A DNA stretch of 64,000 bases from Corallochytrium limacisporum (lineage: Eukaryota; Opisthokonta). The notes under the pieces were generated by a model. That model was not told where the DNA came from. It was given only the letters and a program-made list of their open reading frames with translations, and searched no databases. The DNA lies in NCBI GenBank assembly GCA_002811645.1, contig PDIP01000077.1, positions 144,998 through 208,997 on the forward strand. Reading direction: 5' to 3'. Below, piece by piece: positions 35,801-46,900 of this stretch. The stretch's first letter is position 1; each line of letters starts with the position of its first letter. The position numbers and the translations under genes are program-made.

Positions 35801-37903
35801 CATTTCGATCAGAGACTTGGTGTTGAGTTGCTCGTGGTACTTGGAGGCAATCTGAACGACAATCTGCAGGTTCTGGCGGATATTGTGAGTCAGCATGGCC
35901 TTCAGGCACTCCATTGAGTCCTCCACTGATAGGGTACCAAAGTACTGCACAAGCCAATCGGGATTCAACATTGGTGTGTGCACAATGGAGCGCTTGATGT
36001 CGAAAATGTCCGTGTAGTGCTCCAAGGCACGCTGAACCAGACCGGCCTGCTCACACAGCTGCGCAACGTACTGCTTGTCGTAGTGACTGAACATCTGGTT
36101 GCCGAGAATGGCATCTGCAACCTGCGGAGCGTTCTGCAGGTTCATTTCCAGCAGACGAGTCTGCAGAGGACCCTCCTCTTCCCGGTTGTTCTTCAGGGCA
36201 TCCAGCAGGAAGGCAGTGCACTGCTGAATCAGGTTGTACTCCATGAAACAGTCAACAATGCTGCTCAGATCAGCCAGTGGCTCATCCTCTTGGACAAGCA
36301 TGGTGGCGAACTGGGCACCCTTCTCAGCATCGTAGCGCATCAGATTGCGCAGGAAGTAGATGTAATCCGGGGTGTAGCCGACCTTCTTGGCGTACAGGAT
36401 GATCTTCTGGAATTGTCCCATCTCAGCGAAGCACTGGATCACCTTCTCAGGGGCATTTGCACGCAGGTATACGGAGAGGGCGAGGGTGGTGTCCGCAAAC
36501 TGCTTCATGAGGTCGCCGAGCTCCTCGCTGCATTCCAATTTGTCTTCCTTGAGCCACTTCTCGATCAGATTCTTCTTGCCCTGTTGCAGCACGGGACGTG
36601 CCAGTTCAATAGACTCGACCGGGTTCAGTTTGTCCTGCTCCAGCAGCAGACCAAAGTACCGCAGCAATGGAGGGGTCTGACCAGGCTGGGCCGGAGCCTG
36701 CTGGAAGCGCTGGATGGTTTGCGGAGTCCGGAGGATACCTCGGGGTGCTTTGGCTGCCACGCGGGCGGCCTGCTCGTAGTTACCCTGGTTCATGAGCTGG
36801 TCAAAATATGCCTCAAACTTGTCGTCTGCTCCCGGAAGGTTGTTACGCTCGGCCATCTTGATGGCAAGCTCAGGTTGGTTGAGCTGATTGGTAATGAAGT
36901 TAACAACATTGTTCTCATCAAGGCTCACGACCAGAACCTGACCCTTCTTGTTAACTCCAATAATACCGCCGGTGGCAGTGTGAGGGGCGGTCACAAAGAT
37001 GGTGTCAGAGGAAATGCGATTCATGTAGATGCACTTGCCGCTGTCGAGGTCGTACACATGGATGTAGCCGTACTTGGTGATGAGGTAGATCACGTCATAC
37101 TTGCTGGAAGTCTGCATGGCGACTGGGAAATCCGCAGCAGCCTCCTGGGGGAAGTAGACGTCGACAACCTTCTTCTGGTAGGGTTGGGGGTTCTCATCGG
37201 GCTTACCGACCTCGATGATGTGCAGCTTGCCGGTTTGCTCGTGGGAAGCGAAGCAGAACAGAAGACTGGGCTTGGGATTGCCGTCAATCTTAAACTGTGC
37301 AAAGCATGCTGCGTGACCCTTCAAATTCTGCGAAATGCGCTTTTCGGTAGAGAACAGCTGCATGTGACCGACAACCCTCTGGTTCTGCGCTGTGATGCCG
37401 ACAAGGACCAGCCACTTCTCGTCCTCACTGGTCTTGTAGTTGATGATCTGAGCGCCTTCGACAGGGGTACGATCAAAGACCTTCTGAGGCTCGCTGCTGC
37501 CCTCGGTAGACCAGTGAAAGACAGCGCTCTGGGTCACCAGACCGATGGTCTTAGTTGAAATCCACTTCCAGAACACGACATCCTCGTTCATGACCGTAGC
37601 CTTCATTTTGCTCTTCATCTCCATATTGAAAATCTGCAAATTCCTTGCCTGTTTCAGGGCAATTACCTTGGACACAGGGTTCATGATGGCGGAGTCAGCT
37701 GTGATGGGCCGGCGCATGGGGTTTTTGGGATCCGCCAGGTCAATGATGACGACCTGGTTGTTGTCACCCACGCGTTCCCGAACGCAGATAAATTTGTCAC
37801 TTTCCATGGTCAGAGTTGTGAACGAAACATTGCTAATGTTGACTCCCACCTGCTGGAGCTGAACCAGCTCCTGGAAGCGAATCGGCAAAGCTTGACCAGC
37901 CAT
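32867..37903 (-). CDS. CHC1: Clathrin heavy chain
   Basis: A single uninterrupted frame. I start at the ATG giving [17 protein letters not shown], since other clathrin heavy chains start just before LPIRFQE; this gives 1678 residues (human: 1675). An ATG eight codons earlier (37927) is possible. The terminal beta-propeller domain (about 1-330) has [29 protein letters not shown] and VFWKWIS. The linker and clathrin repeat leg follow (for example [38 protein letters not shown]). The C-terminal hub contains [18 protein letters not shown] and a tail with PLMITAGPG, then a Gly/Met-rich end (QMGGYGY). The protein forms triskelions that coat endocytic and trans-Golgi vesicles. The absence of introns over 5 kb is notable. 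The next gene upstream, bZIP, is on the same strand 2.3 kb away. Confidence 0.97.
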   Translation of the reverse strand: MAGQALPIRFQELVQLQQVGVNISNVSFTTLTMESDKFICVRERVGDNNQVVIIDLADPKNPMRRPITADSAIMNPVSKVIALKQARNLQIFNMEMKSKMKATVMNEDVVFWKWISTKTIGLVTQSAVFHWSTEGSSEPQKVFDRTPVEGAQIINYKTSEDEKWLVLVGITAQNQRVVGHMQLFSTEKRISQNLKGHAACFAQFKIDGNPKPSLLFCFASHEQTGKLHIIEVGKPDENPQPYQKKVVDVYFPQEAAADFPVAMQTSSKYDVIYLITKYGYIHVYDLDSGKCIYMNRISSDTIFVTAPHTATGGIIGVNKKGQVLVVSLDENNVVNFITNQLNQPELAIKMAERNNLPGADDKFEAYFDQLMNQGNYEQAARVAAKAPRGILRTPQTIQRFQQAPAQPGQTPPLLRYFGLLLEQDKLNPVESIELARPVLQQGKKNLIEKWLKEDKLECSEELGDLMKQFADTTLALSVYLRANAPEKVIQCFAEMGQFQKIILYAKKVGYTPDYIYFLRNLMRYDAEKGAQFATMLVQEDEPLADLSSIVDCFMEYNLIQQCTAFLLDALKNNREEEGPLQTRLLEMNLQNAPQVADAILGNQMFSHYDKQYVAQLCEQAGLVQRALEHYTDIFDIKRSIVHTPMLNPDWLVQYFGTLSVEDSMECLKAMLTHNIRQNLQIVVQIASKYHEQLNTKSLIEMFESFKSYEGLFYFLGAIVNQSQDPETHFAYIKAAVRVGQMKEVERICRESNVYDAEKVKNFLKEANLTDMLPLIIVCDRFDYVHDLVLYLYKNQMQKYIEIYVQKVNPSRLPIVIGGLLDVDAGDDVVKNLIMSVRGNFDVDELTIEVEKRNRLRLLLPWLEARVQNGQEDSGTFNALAKIYIDSNNNPERFLRENPYYDSLVVGAYCEKRDPNLAVVAYERGQCDDELINVTNQNALFKSQARYLIRRQDLDLWEKTLTEENDYRRQLIDSVVGTALPETQDPEAVSVTVKAFMAAELPNELIELLERIVLDGSAFADNRNLQNLLILTAIKADSSRVMDYIDRLDNYDAPDIANIAISSELYEEAFQIFKKFDVNGSAMNVLLENVRDLDRAYEFAERCADPETWSLLAKAFLDAGRIKDAVDAYIKAEDPANFAEVIQVAEQKDAYDDLVRYLQMARKTAREAMIETELLYAFARTDRLTELEDFVNGTTIANVSEVADKCYDSQKYEAARILYQNISNYARLAETLVHLGEYQAAVDSARKASGVKTWKHVCYACVDAEEFRLAQICGLNIVVHADELEELLQYYESRGHFEEVIQLLEAALGLERAHMGMFTELSIMYSRYKPEKLMEHLKLFYYRVNIPKVLTAAKDGHLWKELVFLYVNYDEFDNAVLTMMEHPTECWEHGSFKDIVVKVSNVELYYKALSFYLDVAPLLITDLLVVLSPRIDHYRAVQFFTKNGNLPLVKSYLSSVQQGNNKAVNEAYNSLLIEEEDFTALRESIDNFDNFDNMGLAQRLEKHELIEFRRIAAYLYQNNKRWKQAAALCKEDKLYKDAMEYAAESGDSDLVEELLQFFVDQKNTECFAACLFTCYDHLRPDVVMELAWRNNLYDFAMPYLVQSTREVYDKLQELSIRLDTQETEKQEQEQQGGMMYEQPLMITAGPGQMAGGYGGAPYGNMGGGMMNNMQGGQMGGYGY

Positions 37904-40246
37904 GTTTCTCGCTATAATTTCAGACACAAATTAGCTAAGTATACAGACAATATCCGGATGATTCAAAAGCAAGGCTTTACCCTAAACCTTGGTTTTGAAT
38001 TTCTACAAGTAAAAAACACGTATTGTTGCACGGAAGAGTCAGGAATTGGGATACTCACTGTCTCCTTCAGACTATGGATAAGCAACCGTTTGCTTCAATC
38101 CATGGACTTGTTGCCGTAGTGGAAGGAGATCTGCAATGTTATCTGATTTATAATTGTGTTTCTGTTGTACCTGTCCTGCGTGGGCAGCTTTACATTCGTC
38201 TCCAGCGACCGCTCATCATTACTTCTAACCCATTGCTGTAATTTCGTGTCTTATTCGCTTACCCGAAACAGTCAGTTCATTCCAATCATTGCGGTACAGA
38301 ACAGACGGAACGAGGCACGGACATCACCAGGAGTATCTACCCAGCACAGCCACCCTCCCGTACTTTGTCGCCTGGTGTTGCCGTTGCCGGACACCTATCA
38401 CCCACAGAGACCCGTGTTGAGTCTTGGCCAAAGGGAAAATGTACGGGGGTAAAAAGCCATTTGTTTTGCTTTTTTGGCCCCCCCCCCCCTTGTACTCGAG
38501 TTTTTGGTTTTTGTTTTCCCTTTTTTTTTTTGGGCCCTCGGTCTTCTCCCCCGGTGTCCGGGTCACTTCCCCCCTTCCCCCTCGGCTTGCCGTCAGCAGT
38601 AGGGCCCCCAACCAACCAACCAACGCGAATTTCGGCCAGGCAGGCAAAAGAGAAGAGGGGATTTTGAACAAATTTTTCGCGAGCGCGTCGTCTTCCCGCC
38701 ACGAACTTCCAACCCCGGTACCCGTACCTACGCGCTGGGGCAGGCAACACACACCAGCAAGCGGTGTGAGTCAGTAGCAGCAGCAGAGTTGAGGATCGCT
38801 CCCCGTGGGCCCTATGGTTCGATTGCTGCCTTTTGCCAAAAAGTCTTCGTTCCCGTGTATAGGTCACGGTTGTGAGTTTTCGGTTCGTTATGGAAACGAA
38901 AGTGAAGCAGAAGAGAGTGAGCGAGAGATGACCTGGTATACATCCGCACACTCCCCCACTTTGCATAATGCCCCTGCGCCAGTTGCCCCCTCCCCCTCCC
39001 CAAAGTACACTACCCTTCCCTTGAAGAGGGAGCCGGGGGGCCGGTGCCAAAAAGGCAAAACAAATATGGAGGTTTCCAACCCACCCCCCTTTTTTTATCT
39101 TTTTCTTTCCTGGCGGGTGTTGTGGGCATTATCCTGAAAAGTACCGGAAGACGAAACCGGTCCCCTACGATTTCGGAGTGAAGGGGTCCGGGGTCTTGGA
39201 CGTCTGTTGAATACTGAATGTAGGACAAACCAGAATTGCCCGGTTCTTAATGAAGTTGCACTCTTCATTTGGATTCATAATAAATCAAAAACTACAGAAT
39301 ATATATAGATTTTATAGATTGTAATGATCATTATGCGACCGTACTGGCCGGAGTAAGTGAACGACGCACCGCTCCGCGCGCGCCATTCGTGAACTTTCCG
39401 GCCGTTGTGGCCCCCACAAGTAGTAGGATTTACAGGCCCCTCATCACTGGAAAATACAGGGGAGAATCCCGTAGAACTGCCAAAGACAAGCGGAAAACAA
39501 CTACGGAAAATGAGGTTTTTGATTCTTCATTGGCGCACAAAAACATAGGGGGAAGAATACGTACGCTGTTGTAGGAGAAGAGGGAGCGAGGAGAGGAACG
39601 GAAGAGAAGAAACAGGGGGGGGCCCTGCTGGTGTAATGACCAGGAGAGAGGAAGGAGCGGGGGAGGGGGGTTTCCACCCCACCATCATATGTCTCTTTGT
39701 ATGGCGTGTAGAAAAGGAGGGGGCAGGAAAAAGAATGAGGTTGCGCTGCGATTGGGGGCAGCGGTTGACATTCTCTCTTCTCCACCTCACACCCCCGCTT
39801 CCTCTCCAGTGGGCAGCGGGGGAAGAGGGGGGGTGGGGGGAGATTGGAAAACGCAGTAATAGAAGAGATGGCGCGGCATTCGTCCCTTCGCGAAAAGCAA
39901 ACGAGTCCGTATGTCTGGTTGGCGGTACTCCCACCCAGTATGTAGGCTCAGGAGACCCTCTAACTATCAGAGTACTTCCTCGAGAAGCGTTCTTCATGGC
40001 ACTATGTAATAGAAGATCAGGAACAAACGAAGGTATGGACTATGGATTGAATGCTTGTTACACTATGTCAATTTATGGGGAGCAAACCACAAGGCAATTG
40101 GGGGCTCCATGCTATGTCGAATGATGATGATGTTTCATGTTGCACGCCCTTCGGACTAACGGCACAAGATTTGTACCTTGAGGACTTCTACGTCGGCTCA
40201 ATCGTGCAGGTTTGTCGGTTTTTTTATAAGAATACATGCCGCGCAC
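37904..40246. other. Low-complexity region between clathrin and bZIP genes
   Basis: 2.3 kb holding the clathrin promoter and the bZIP 3' region. 38440-38600 has a 12-base C run (38478-38489), an 11-base T run and C/T-rich tracts; 39590-39840 is G/A-rich. The reading frames here are repeat-driven. The strings AATAATAAA and TATATATAGA near 39277-39310 are AT-rich patches without a clear role. Confidence 0.5.
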
Positions 40247-40939
40247 TTACTGAGCGGCCTCAATCTTTTGGGCAGGAGGCATGGGAGCATGGTGGTGATG
40301 GCCAGAATGGGCAGCAGGAGGCGGAGGAGGGTGGGCATAGTGGTGCTGTGCTGATCCGTAGCGATGCTCGTAGTAGTGCAGCTGTTCACGCAGGTGGCGA
40401 TTCTCCGCTTCCAGGGCCTGAACACGGCGCTCCACGTCCTGAAGGTATTGTTTCTTCTTTTCACGGCAGGCCTTTGCGGCCATTCGGTTGCGTTCAAGAC
40501 GCTTCAGGCGGCGGGGTTCAATGCTCTCTTCGCCGTTAGAAGAACTGATACTGCGACGGGTTGGTGCAACGGTGTTGCCCTTGCCAGGCTTAGAATCGGG
40601 CGGGCTGGGCACAGATTCCTCTGGGCGGAGGGCTGCGGGGGATGCGCTGCTGGCAGTGCTCGATGCCGGGGGAGCACTATCTCCGCTAGAGTGCCCAGTG
40701 TAATGTTCAGGGCGGTATGGAGGAGGAGGATAGTAGCTGTGGTGGTGGCCAGGAGGTGGCGGAGGAGCATGAGGAGCGCCAGGGGGAGGAGGACCATAGG
40801 CATGTTGTGGCCGGTAGTCGTAGTGCGGTTGCTGCTGCTGCTGCTGTTGCTGTTGCTGCTGCTGTGGGTACTGTCCAGAGCTCATGCCAGCCAATAGAGC
40901 GGCGGCCTGTTGCTCACTGTGTCCATAAGCGTCTGTCAT
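40247..40939 (-). CDS. bZIP transcription factor, CREB/ATF-like
   Basis: A complete 230-residue frame. The basic region is at about 143-163 (RRLKRLERNRMAAKACREKKK), containing the N-x7-R signature as NRMAAKACR (151-159). The zipper runs to about 190, with positions Leu166, Val173, Asn180 and Leu187 spaced by seven and a parallel row Val169, Leu176, Leu183, Tyr190. KKKQYLQDVERRVQALE closely resembles the CREB/ATF1 junction, so binding to ACGTCA-type elements is likely. The N-terminal half is low complexity: 12 Gln at 26-37, then Pro/His/Tyr-rich and Ser/Ala-rich stretches; the tail is His/Pro-rich. It should act in the nucleus as a dimer. SPPDSKP and TRRSIS could be kinase sites (inference). 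It faces a 15 kb gene-free stretch on its 5' side. Confidence 0.9.
   Translation of the reverse strand: MTDAYGHSEQQAAALLAGMSSGQYPQQQQQQQQQQQQPHYDYRPQHAYGPPPPGAPHAPPPPPGHHHSYYPPPPYRPEHYTGHSSGDSAPPASSTASSASPAALRPEESVPSPPDSKPGKGNTVAPTRRSISSSNGEESIEPRRLKRLERNRMAAKACREKKKQYLQDVERRVQALEAENRHLREQLHYYEHRYGSAQHHYAHPPPPPAAHSGHHHHAPMPPAQKIEAAQ
40829..40867 (+). repeat. CTG/TTG trinucleotide repeat encoding polyglutamine
   Basis: About 12 repeats of GCTG/GTTG on the + strand, read as CAG and CAA codons on the minus strand, encoding the Gln run at residues 26-37 of the bZIP factor. Confidence 0.9.
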
Positions 40940-43900
40940 GTTGACTATGTTTGTGGTGTTTCCTATTGGATTTGTGAGTATATGAAAGTTTTTCTCCTGT
41001 TGCAGAAAAGAAACTTCTTATACCTTTGAAGACAATGTCCCGCTAATGTAAAAGGAAGGTTTGTTTACGATCTACGTCATAAAAAGGTTTCTGCTTGTTT
41101 GGGTTCGATTACCCATATACCTTTCCGTCATCTCCGACAAGGACGCGTCAAAAAAAAGGAACTCAGCGGGTTGTCGCCCCCCAACAATTCGTTCAATGTC
41201 TCTATGTGATAAAGGCCACTTCCTACGTCTCTCACACACAAGGTGCGAGAAACTTTTTTGGTTCTGGTCCGCGTATACGTGTGCTCTCTGTGTGTCGTGT
41301 CCTCCCTCCAATCTGCAATCATACTCCGCGTTTCACCTTTTATGTGTTCGTGTACACATCTAAGGAGTGGTTTTACTTTGTTTTCTGAGTTTCATTTTTT
41401 AACGCAAGGAAAAATTTGCTGGGTTTGGCCCCACCACGAAAATTTTCGTTCCTTTCCCCCCTCCCCCCTCCTTGTCCCCTGGCTCCCCTTTTCCCATTTC
41501 CCCCCCCCTCCCCAACCTGAAGGAATAAAATAAATTACCCACTAGAAGGAGAACAAATCAAAGAGGCAACAAGATACTAAAAAATGAACAGCAACTGCGG
41601 TCTTGTCGCTTCCCCCCCTCCCCGGGGGAGGGGGGGAAGGGATACGGCCACCTGGTTTCCCCCATGTTGATGGTCCTGGACGGATCTGGGACGGCAAACC
41701 AATACAGCACTCTCTCGGCACAAGCAAAGTGGGAGCATCAAGCATGTGTAGGCCCGCATCATTGAGTGTTTCGTATCGTCAGAGCAGTAGAAGCGACTCG
41801 AGCAAAAGATACCCGAGGGGAAGGGGGAAAGACAACACGAAGGGGAAAGGGCAGGTTTTAGTAGGGTAGCTTCCGTAACGAAAGCGTCGACGCTTTACTA
41901 GGACACCAGCTGAGCTAATAGGGGTCCCCAAGAGGGCACGGAGAGAATAGTGCCGTCAGAGTCTGCCGAGAACATACAAATGTGGAGAGGGAAAGGATAA
42001 ACACCCGACCCGGACAGGGACCTGGGGGAGAAAATTGACAGCAGGGTCAGAGGGAAATTGGGTACAATTCATTGGGCGGGGTGTGAAATGCTGCTGCTGC
42101 GTTACTCCCAACCCTTTCCCATTCTTTCTTTGGTCACTCAGTGAACTGCCACTCTTCTGTTTATTCTTTGGTCGCTCTGATCCGCGGTTTGCTTGCCGGC
42201 ACACCCTTTTTCTATCAAAAAGGCCCACCGAGAGAGACAGAGAGACACAATATAGAGAGAGTGAGAGATAGAGAGAGAGAGGGAGACTGTGTGGCAAGCA
42301 CACGGTCGGAGACCACCATCGATCAGGAAATACTGGTCCACCTGTGAAACGGCGGAGAGAAAGCAACACACCAAAAGAGAAATATGCAATTGTCATCATT
42401 CCTCTTTGCGTCACTATCGAGGGGCAATAGTTGGCCAATGCTCAAATTGGAGTGCGGCGCATCGGCTTGCTTCCGTGATTTGCTTCTGTCGCTTTTCCCC
42501 CGACCACCCCTTGGCTGGGTCTCGGCTCCACCCATTTTTTGCGACCCCCCCCCCCGGGGCCCTCCCCAACTCTCCCGCTGCATAGCGAGGACGGGTGGAC
42601 ATGTTTTCTAACTTTGGGTTCCAGTTATATACTCGAAGTTTTTTTCACTTCTTCGGCTCTTCTCCTCGTTCAACATCGTAATCAGAATTAAAATTAAAGT
42701 GAGAGCTAAGACCTGCTAAAAAGAGGTAAAACTCCGAGTGCGTATTACGTATCCACATCCATCGGCGTACTAAACCCCCACCATCCATCGTAAAAACAAA
42801 TAGCAACAACGTCTCCATGTCTTTTTTTTCGTGTCCTTCCCCGAAAACCTGAGCCAAATTCTGAGGCTGAAGTGTATACACCTTGGTTCGTGGGTCGAAA
42901 AATCAATAGCAACCATCCAAGAGGAGACAGTGAAGTAATTTCCAGATAACCATACCACCGGTACCACCGTTGTCTAGTGGGCACTGGCTCGTGGTGTATT
43001 GACCATCTCCTTCAGACTTACGGATCTGCTTGCAGCGTAACAAGAGCGGCAAAAAAAGTGGGAGAAATTCCTATCATTCCATAGCTTGAAACTCAGAGCA
43101 TTTGGTATGGTAAACTGGCCGGGAGGAACCATCATGGCTTACTGGACTGCTATGATCAATCGGATAAAAAATTGCATGGAAGAATCCTTGACAAAATCGG
43201 GACCGGCTGAGCGACCTCGATGCGGTTGCCAATATGCAAGCGTACCCTACTGGCGCGGCGCGTGCAAAGAGTTTTTTTTCCTCGTTTTGCGTTTTATGGC
43301 GCAGTCTGATCAAGGAAAAAAAAATAGCAAATGCGAAACAGAGAACAAGGCAAGGGAGTCCAAAGTGAGCGAAATATTGAGATGACACCATGGTGCAGGC
43401 CCGTACGTACTTTGCGATGTCCATTTCCCTATGACTATCTCTGGATCCGCACTGCTTCCTCAGCGTATCAGGCGCGGTAATACATATCTCCGCGCTCGCG
43501 TAGACTAATTGCTATTGCGCAAAGGCTCACCGCACAACCCCAAGACCTTAGCTGGGTGGAAAAAGAGCCAACCATCATTCACTTCGGTCTCCACTCGATC
43601 GTGGTGGGTCCATTCCTCTACTTCTCGTGCAGCACTATCGACAAACACCCACGCATTTAACACCACTGAGACATCTGCTTACCGCGATCGAGAAAGGGAG
43701 TGAAATGTATCGAGAATGCGGTACTGGTTGTCCATTTTCCTATTTCCCGGATGGTGGTGGCTCAATTTGCGGGGTTGCAATCTCTATATTCCTCCTTTGG
43801 AACTCTGCGATGCTTTAATCGCGTGCCTGCCTCTTGTGCCCCTATCACTTCTTCTTTCATCCCTTCTTCATTCTTCTTCATTTTTGTTAGTCCTTGTACT

Positions 43901-46900
43901 TACTATTTCTTGTTTCTAAGCTGCGAGCGGAGGTTATACTTGGGCAAGGAGAGGTATAAGGCAATTTGTTATGGACCCAGTAATACTGTGGGCACCAGTA
44001 CACAAGTCCCCAAGTTTTTTTTCGGCATCCAACGGTGTTGCTGTAGCAAGGAAAAGGTGACATTCTTGCAGCTGCTGTGGTGCGTATCTACACTTCAGCC
44101 ATGTGCCCTCAGACTAATTTGGGTAACCCAGTTGGTCATAGAAAAAGTATGGCTCTGGGAACATTACCGTCGGTAATCTTCTCCAGGTGTATGTGCTGCC
44201 TGTCCTATGCACGAGCTTCTTCAGGCTATACGTACCGAGAACGGACGGTGTCGACACCGCAAAGCAGCCGACCCGAAAGATTGATATCGGTTAGTATTAT
44301 TTGACAGACTGAAGAAAGGGAGCACAAGATCCCCATATATATTGACCATACGTAGGTTCGAGAAGAAAAGACCTGACGATAGTCAAGTCAGACACTCTGA
44401 AATCCACAGTGGAACAGGACAGATGTTGAGCGAGAATACAGGTCACGATAGCCCAATTTGAAAGAGCCGTTTTGAGAGCTTGAAAGTGTGCGATAACCCC
44501 ACCCTGCCCACTGCGAAATGAATGAAAGAGGAGGGAACCGTCATATCAATTTACTGTCTATCGCGTTTTGATATAAAACCTGCTGTCCACCGCGCCCTTG
44601 GTATTGCATCGGGCATTGAACACTGGTGTAGGCTCCTTTCTCTGTCCATATCCGTATTCTGCAAGCCTTGAAATTAATTCGATACTTATGACTTAAGTAT
44701 TCACTCTATAGTCGAACAGTATCAACTAACTATGAACGAAACGATCCTAAAACAGATCCGGCACCGGAGCAGGGCTGCTGCCACTACCACCAAAGGAATT
44801 CTCTTGCGTCAGGCTTAATACAAGGCAAAACAATAGAAAAAGTGTGGCAGCATCTCATGCTTGTTACAGCGTTTTCCCGTGAGGACTGATGGCCCGCCTG
44901 AGAGCGAGTATGATCCTAGATTAGTAGAAAAACATGAAATCTTAACGTCGTCAGTATGGATTTAGGTAGCATAGAGACCCCTCTGTCAATCTTCGTTCCA
45001 CCGGCGCAACCAAGTACCATTTTTGCCGCAAGGGTGCTTGCCAATGGGAGGGGGCACGGCTCACTAATGTAAATACAAAAATATACACCCACAGTGAACT
45101 AGCGCATCCACCAAACACACTCCATCATCACCATCTTCTCAGATGACTCGTTTTGTATAATACCAAGTCCCCATCATGATGGATACCATCTATAGATAAA
45201 CTATATAAGTATATATTGGGAGCGGGTGCAAAATCTGTCTGTTGCGGTGTTATGGTGCGTGGATTGCCGCTGCACGGATGCAATAAGGATCTCCGAGCTT
45301 TTGCACCAACACGACATACGAATTCAGCAATGACCTACTGACCGCGCAACAACTACCAACTTTTCCATTGCCATCTCTGATGTTTCTGTACGTTCCAGCC
45401 GGCTACTTGGGGCCAAGGAACGCAGCAGCATAGCGCTGTAGACCTAAGGCGAATGTTTGAAGCTCTCATCAGTGCCATACTGACGCTATGGTGTAGTCGT
45501 CATCATCAATCATCAAACGCCCCTCCCCCCTCCTCTTCAATTCCGTCAACGAGAGGGCCTGTCATATACGTTTGCTACGTATGTGGACGGAGTACCTAAT
45601 CCAAGAGGGCACCTTCGTTTTGGTCGACCATCAACAGCACCCGACACAAAAAAAAACCCACTATACTTATCTATTCATTCCTAGTACCTTACACCACAGA
45701 GAGCGTCCGCCCATTGAGAAACCGGTTCACCTAGCCCTTGCGTTCAAACATAAGAAATTTATAGAGGGAGACGTCCTAGGTGTGGACAGCGGTGCTATGA
45801 AATCAATATGTTAGAGGGCGCCAAGTAGAGAACATGGGAACGCGTACTCTGATAGGCCGCCCCGTGTGGGTGTTCCTTATCCCATGGGAGACGTATGCAG
45901 GAATCTCCATCAAGCGCATACCAAAAAACAACAAAACTATTATCAGACAAAAGTAGTAGCAGTTAAGCACGCACAGCCCTCTCTTTCTTACTATGACAGC
46001 GTACCCCATCATTCCACATCGTCAACAACACCAACAAAACCCTCCGCAGCATGCAACATTCTGCTATCACCTATCGCACCTGACCAGGACATCAACGCAA
46101 GCAAGTACCATATCGACAAACAACCACAACCCAACGAATATAAACTGTGTTCGAAATCGTCATCGTCCACCATCATCACCCTAACCATCAACGGCAACCA
46201 AGTAGAGCCGTGTCGGAAATGGCTGGCGTCAAAGGGATGTGTAGGGGATGCAACAAACCTACACTCCCACCCACTGAGCCGGAGCCAATTTGAATGCAAA
46301 TTTTAATCACCAGAGCCTGCGTGTCAAAACAATTGTATGCCAGACGTAGCAGATTGACAACATTTTTTGTTCCACATACCTTCGCCGCCACCCCCAACCC
46401 CCATGTGAGAATTTCTTGGGATTCGTGTCCTTCATATCTCTGCCAACGGCTATCTCACCGCTTCTTTTTTCCCGTTGACTTTCTTTGTCCTTCCGCACCC
46501 CATCCAAATACAATCATCATCATAGGCTTTCATCGTGCGCCGTCATCATCGTTGATCGTCAGCAGGCAACCAAAGCTCTAATCTCTGCGTGCCACTAGGC
46601 GGCGGCATCGATCATAGGTACTTTTTCAATGAGGGTGCCACCAGACATTGAAATCATCTGTGTGGTTGGTTTGCCTTTCTCGCTTTTCTGTCCGAGTGAG
46701 CTCCACCGTCACCACCACAGTCACATTCACATAATCAAATGTGGACATCAACCTGCATGCAAGGGAAAAGCGACGTAAGGCCAATGCTCGTCAGTTTGGA
46801 AAGGTGTGGCAATAGGTTGGGGAGGCTTGCTGCTTTGGGATCTTGCGATCCGTCGGGGTCAGAGACAGGCGGCCGAGCCATCCAGGTCAGAGAGGGATTG

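Noticed and set aside
35978-37558. 526-codon + strand frame opposite clathrin heavy chain
   Set aside because: Antisense shadow of clathrin; there are similar long shadows at 32828-33697 and 34205-35341.
41098-41116. B-box-like GGGTTCGATTACCC
   Set aside because: No A box upstream and the stem-loop size does not fit a tRNA T arm.
41866-41940. tRNA-like A box on the minus strand (TTAGCTCAGCTGGT)
   Set aside because: The A box is good, but no B box (GGTTCGA-type) follows at the right distance and the acceptor ends do not pair.
45866-46306. 146-codon frame, Ser/Thr/Asn-rich
   Set aside because: Not recognisable, overlapped by other frames of similar length, and driven by CAC/CAT-rich sequence.
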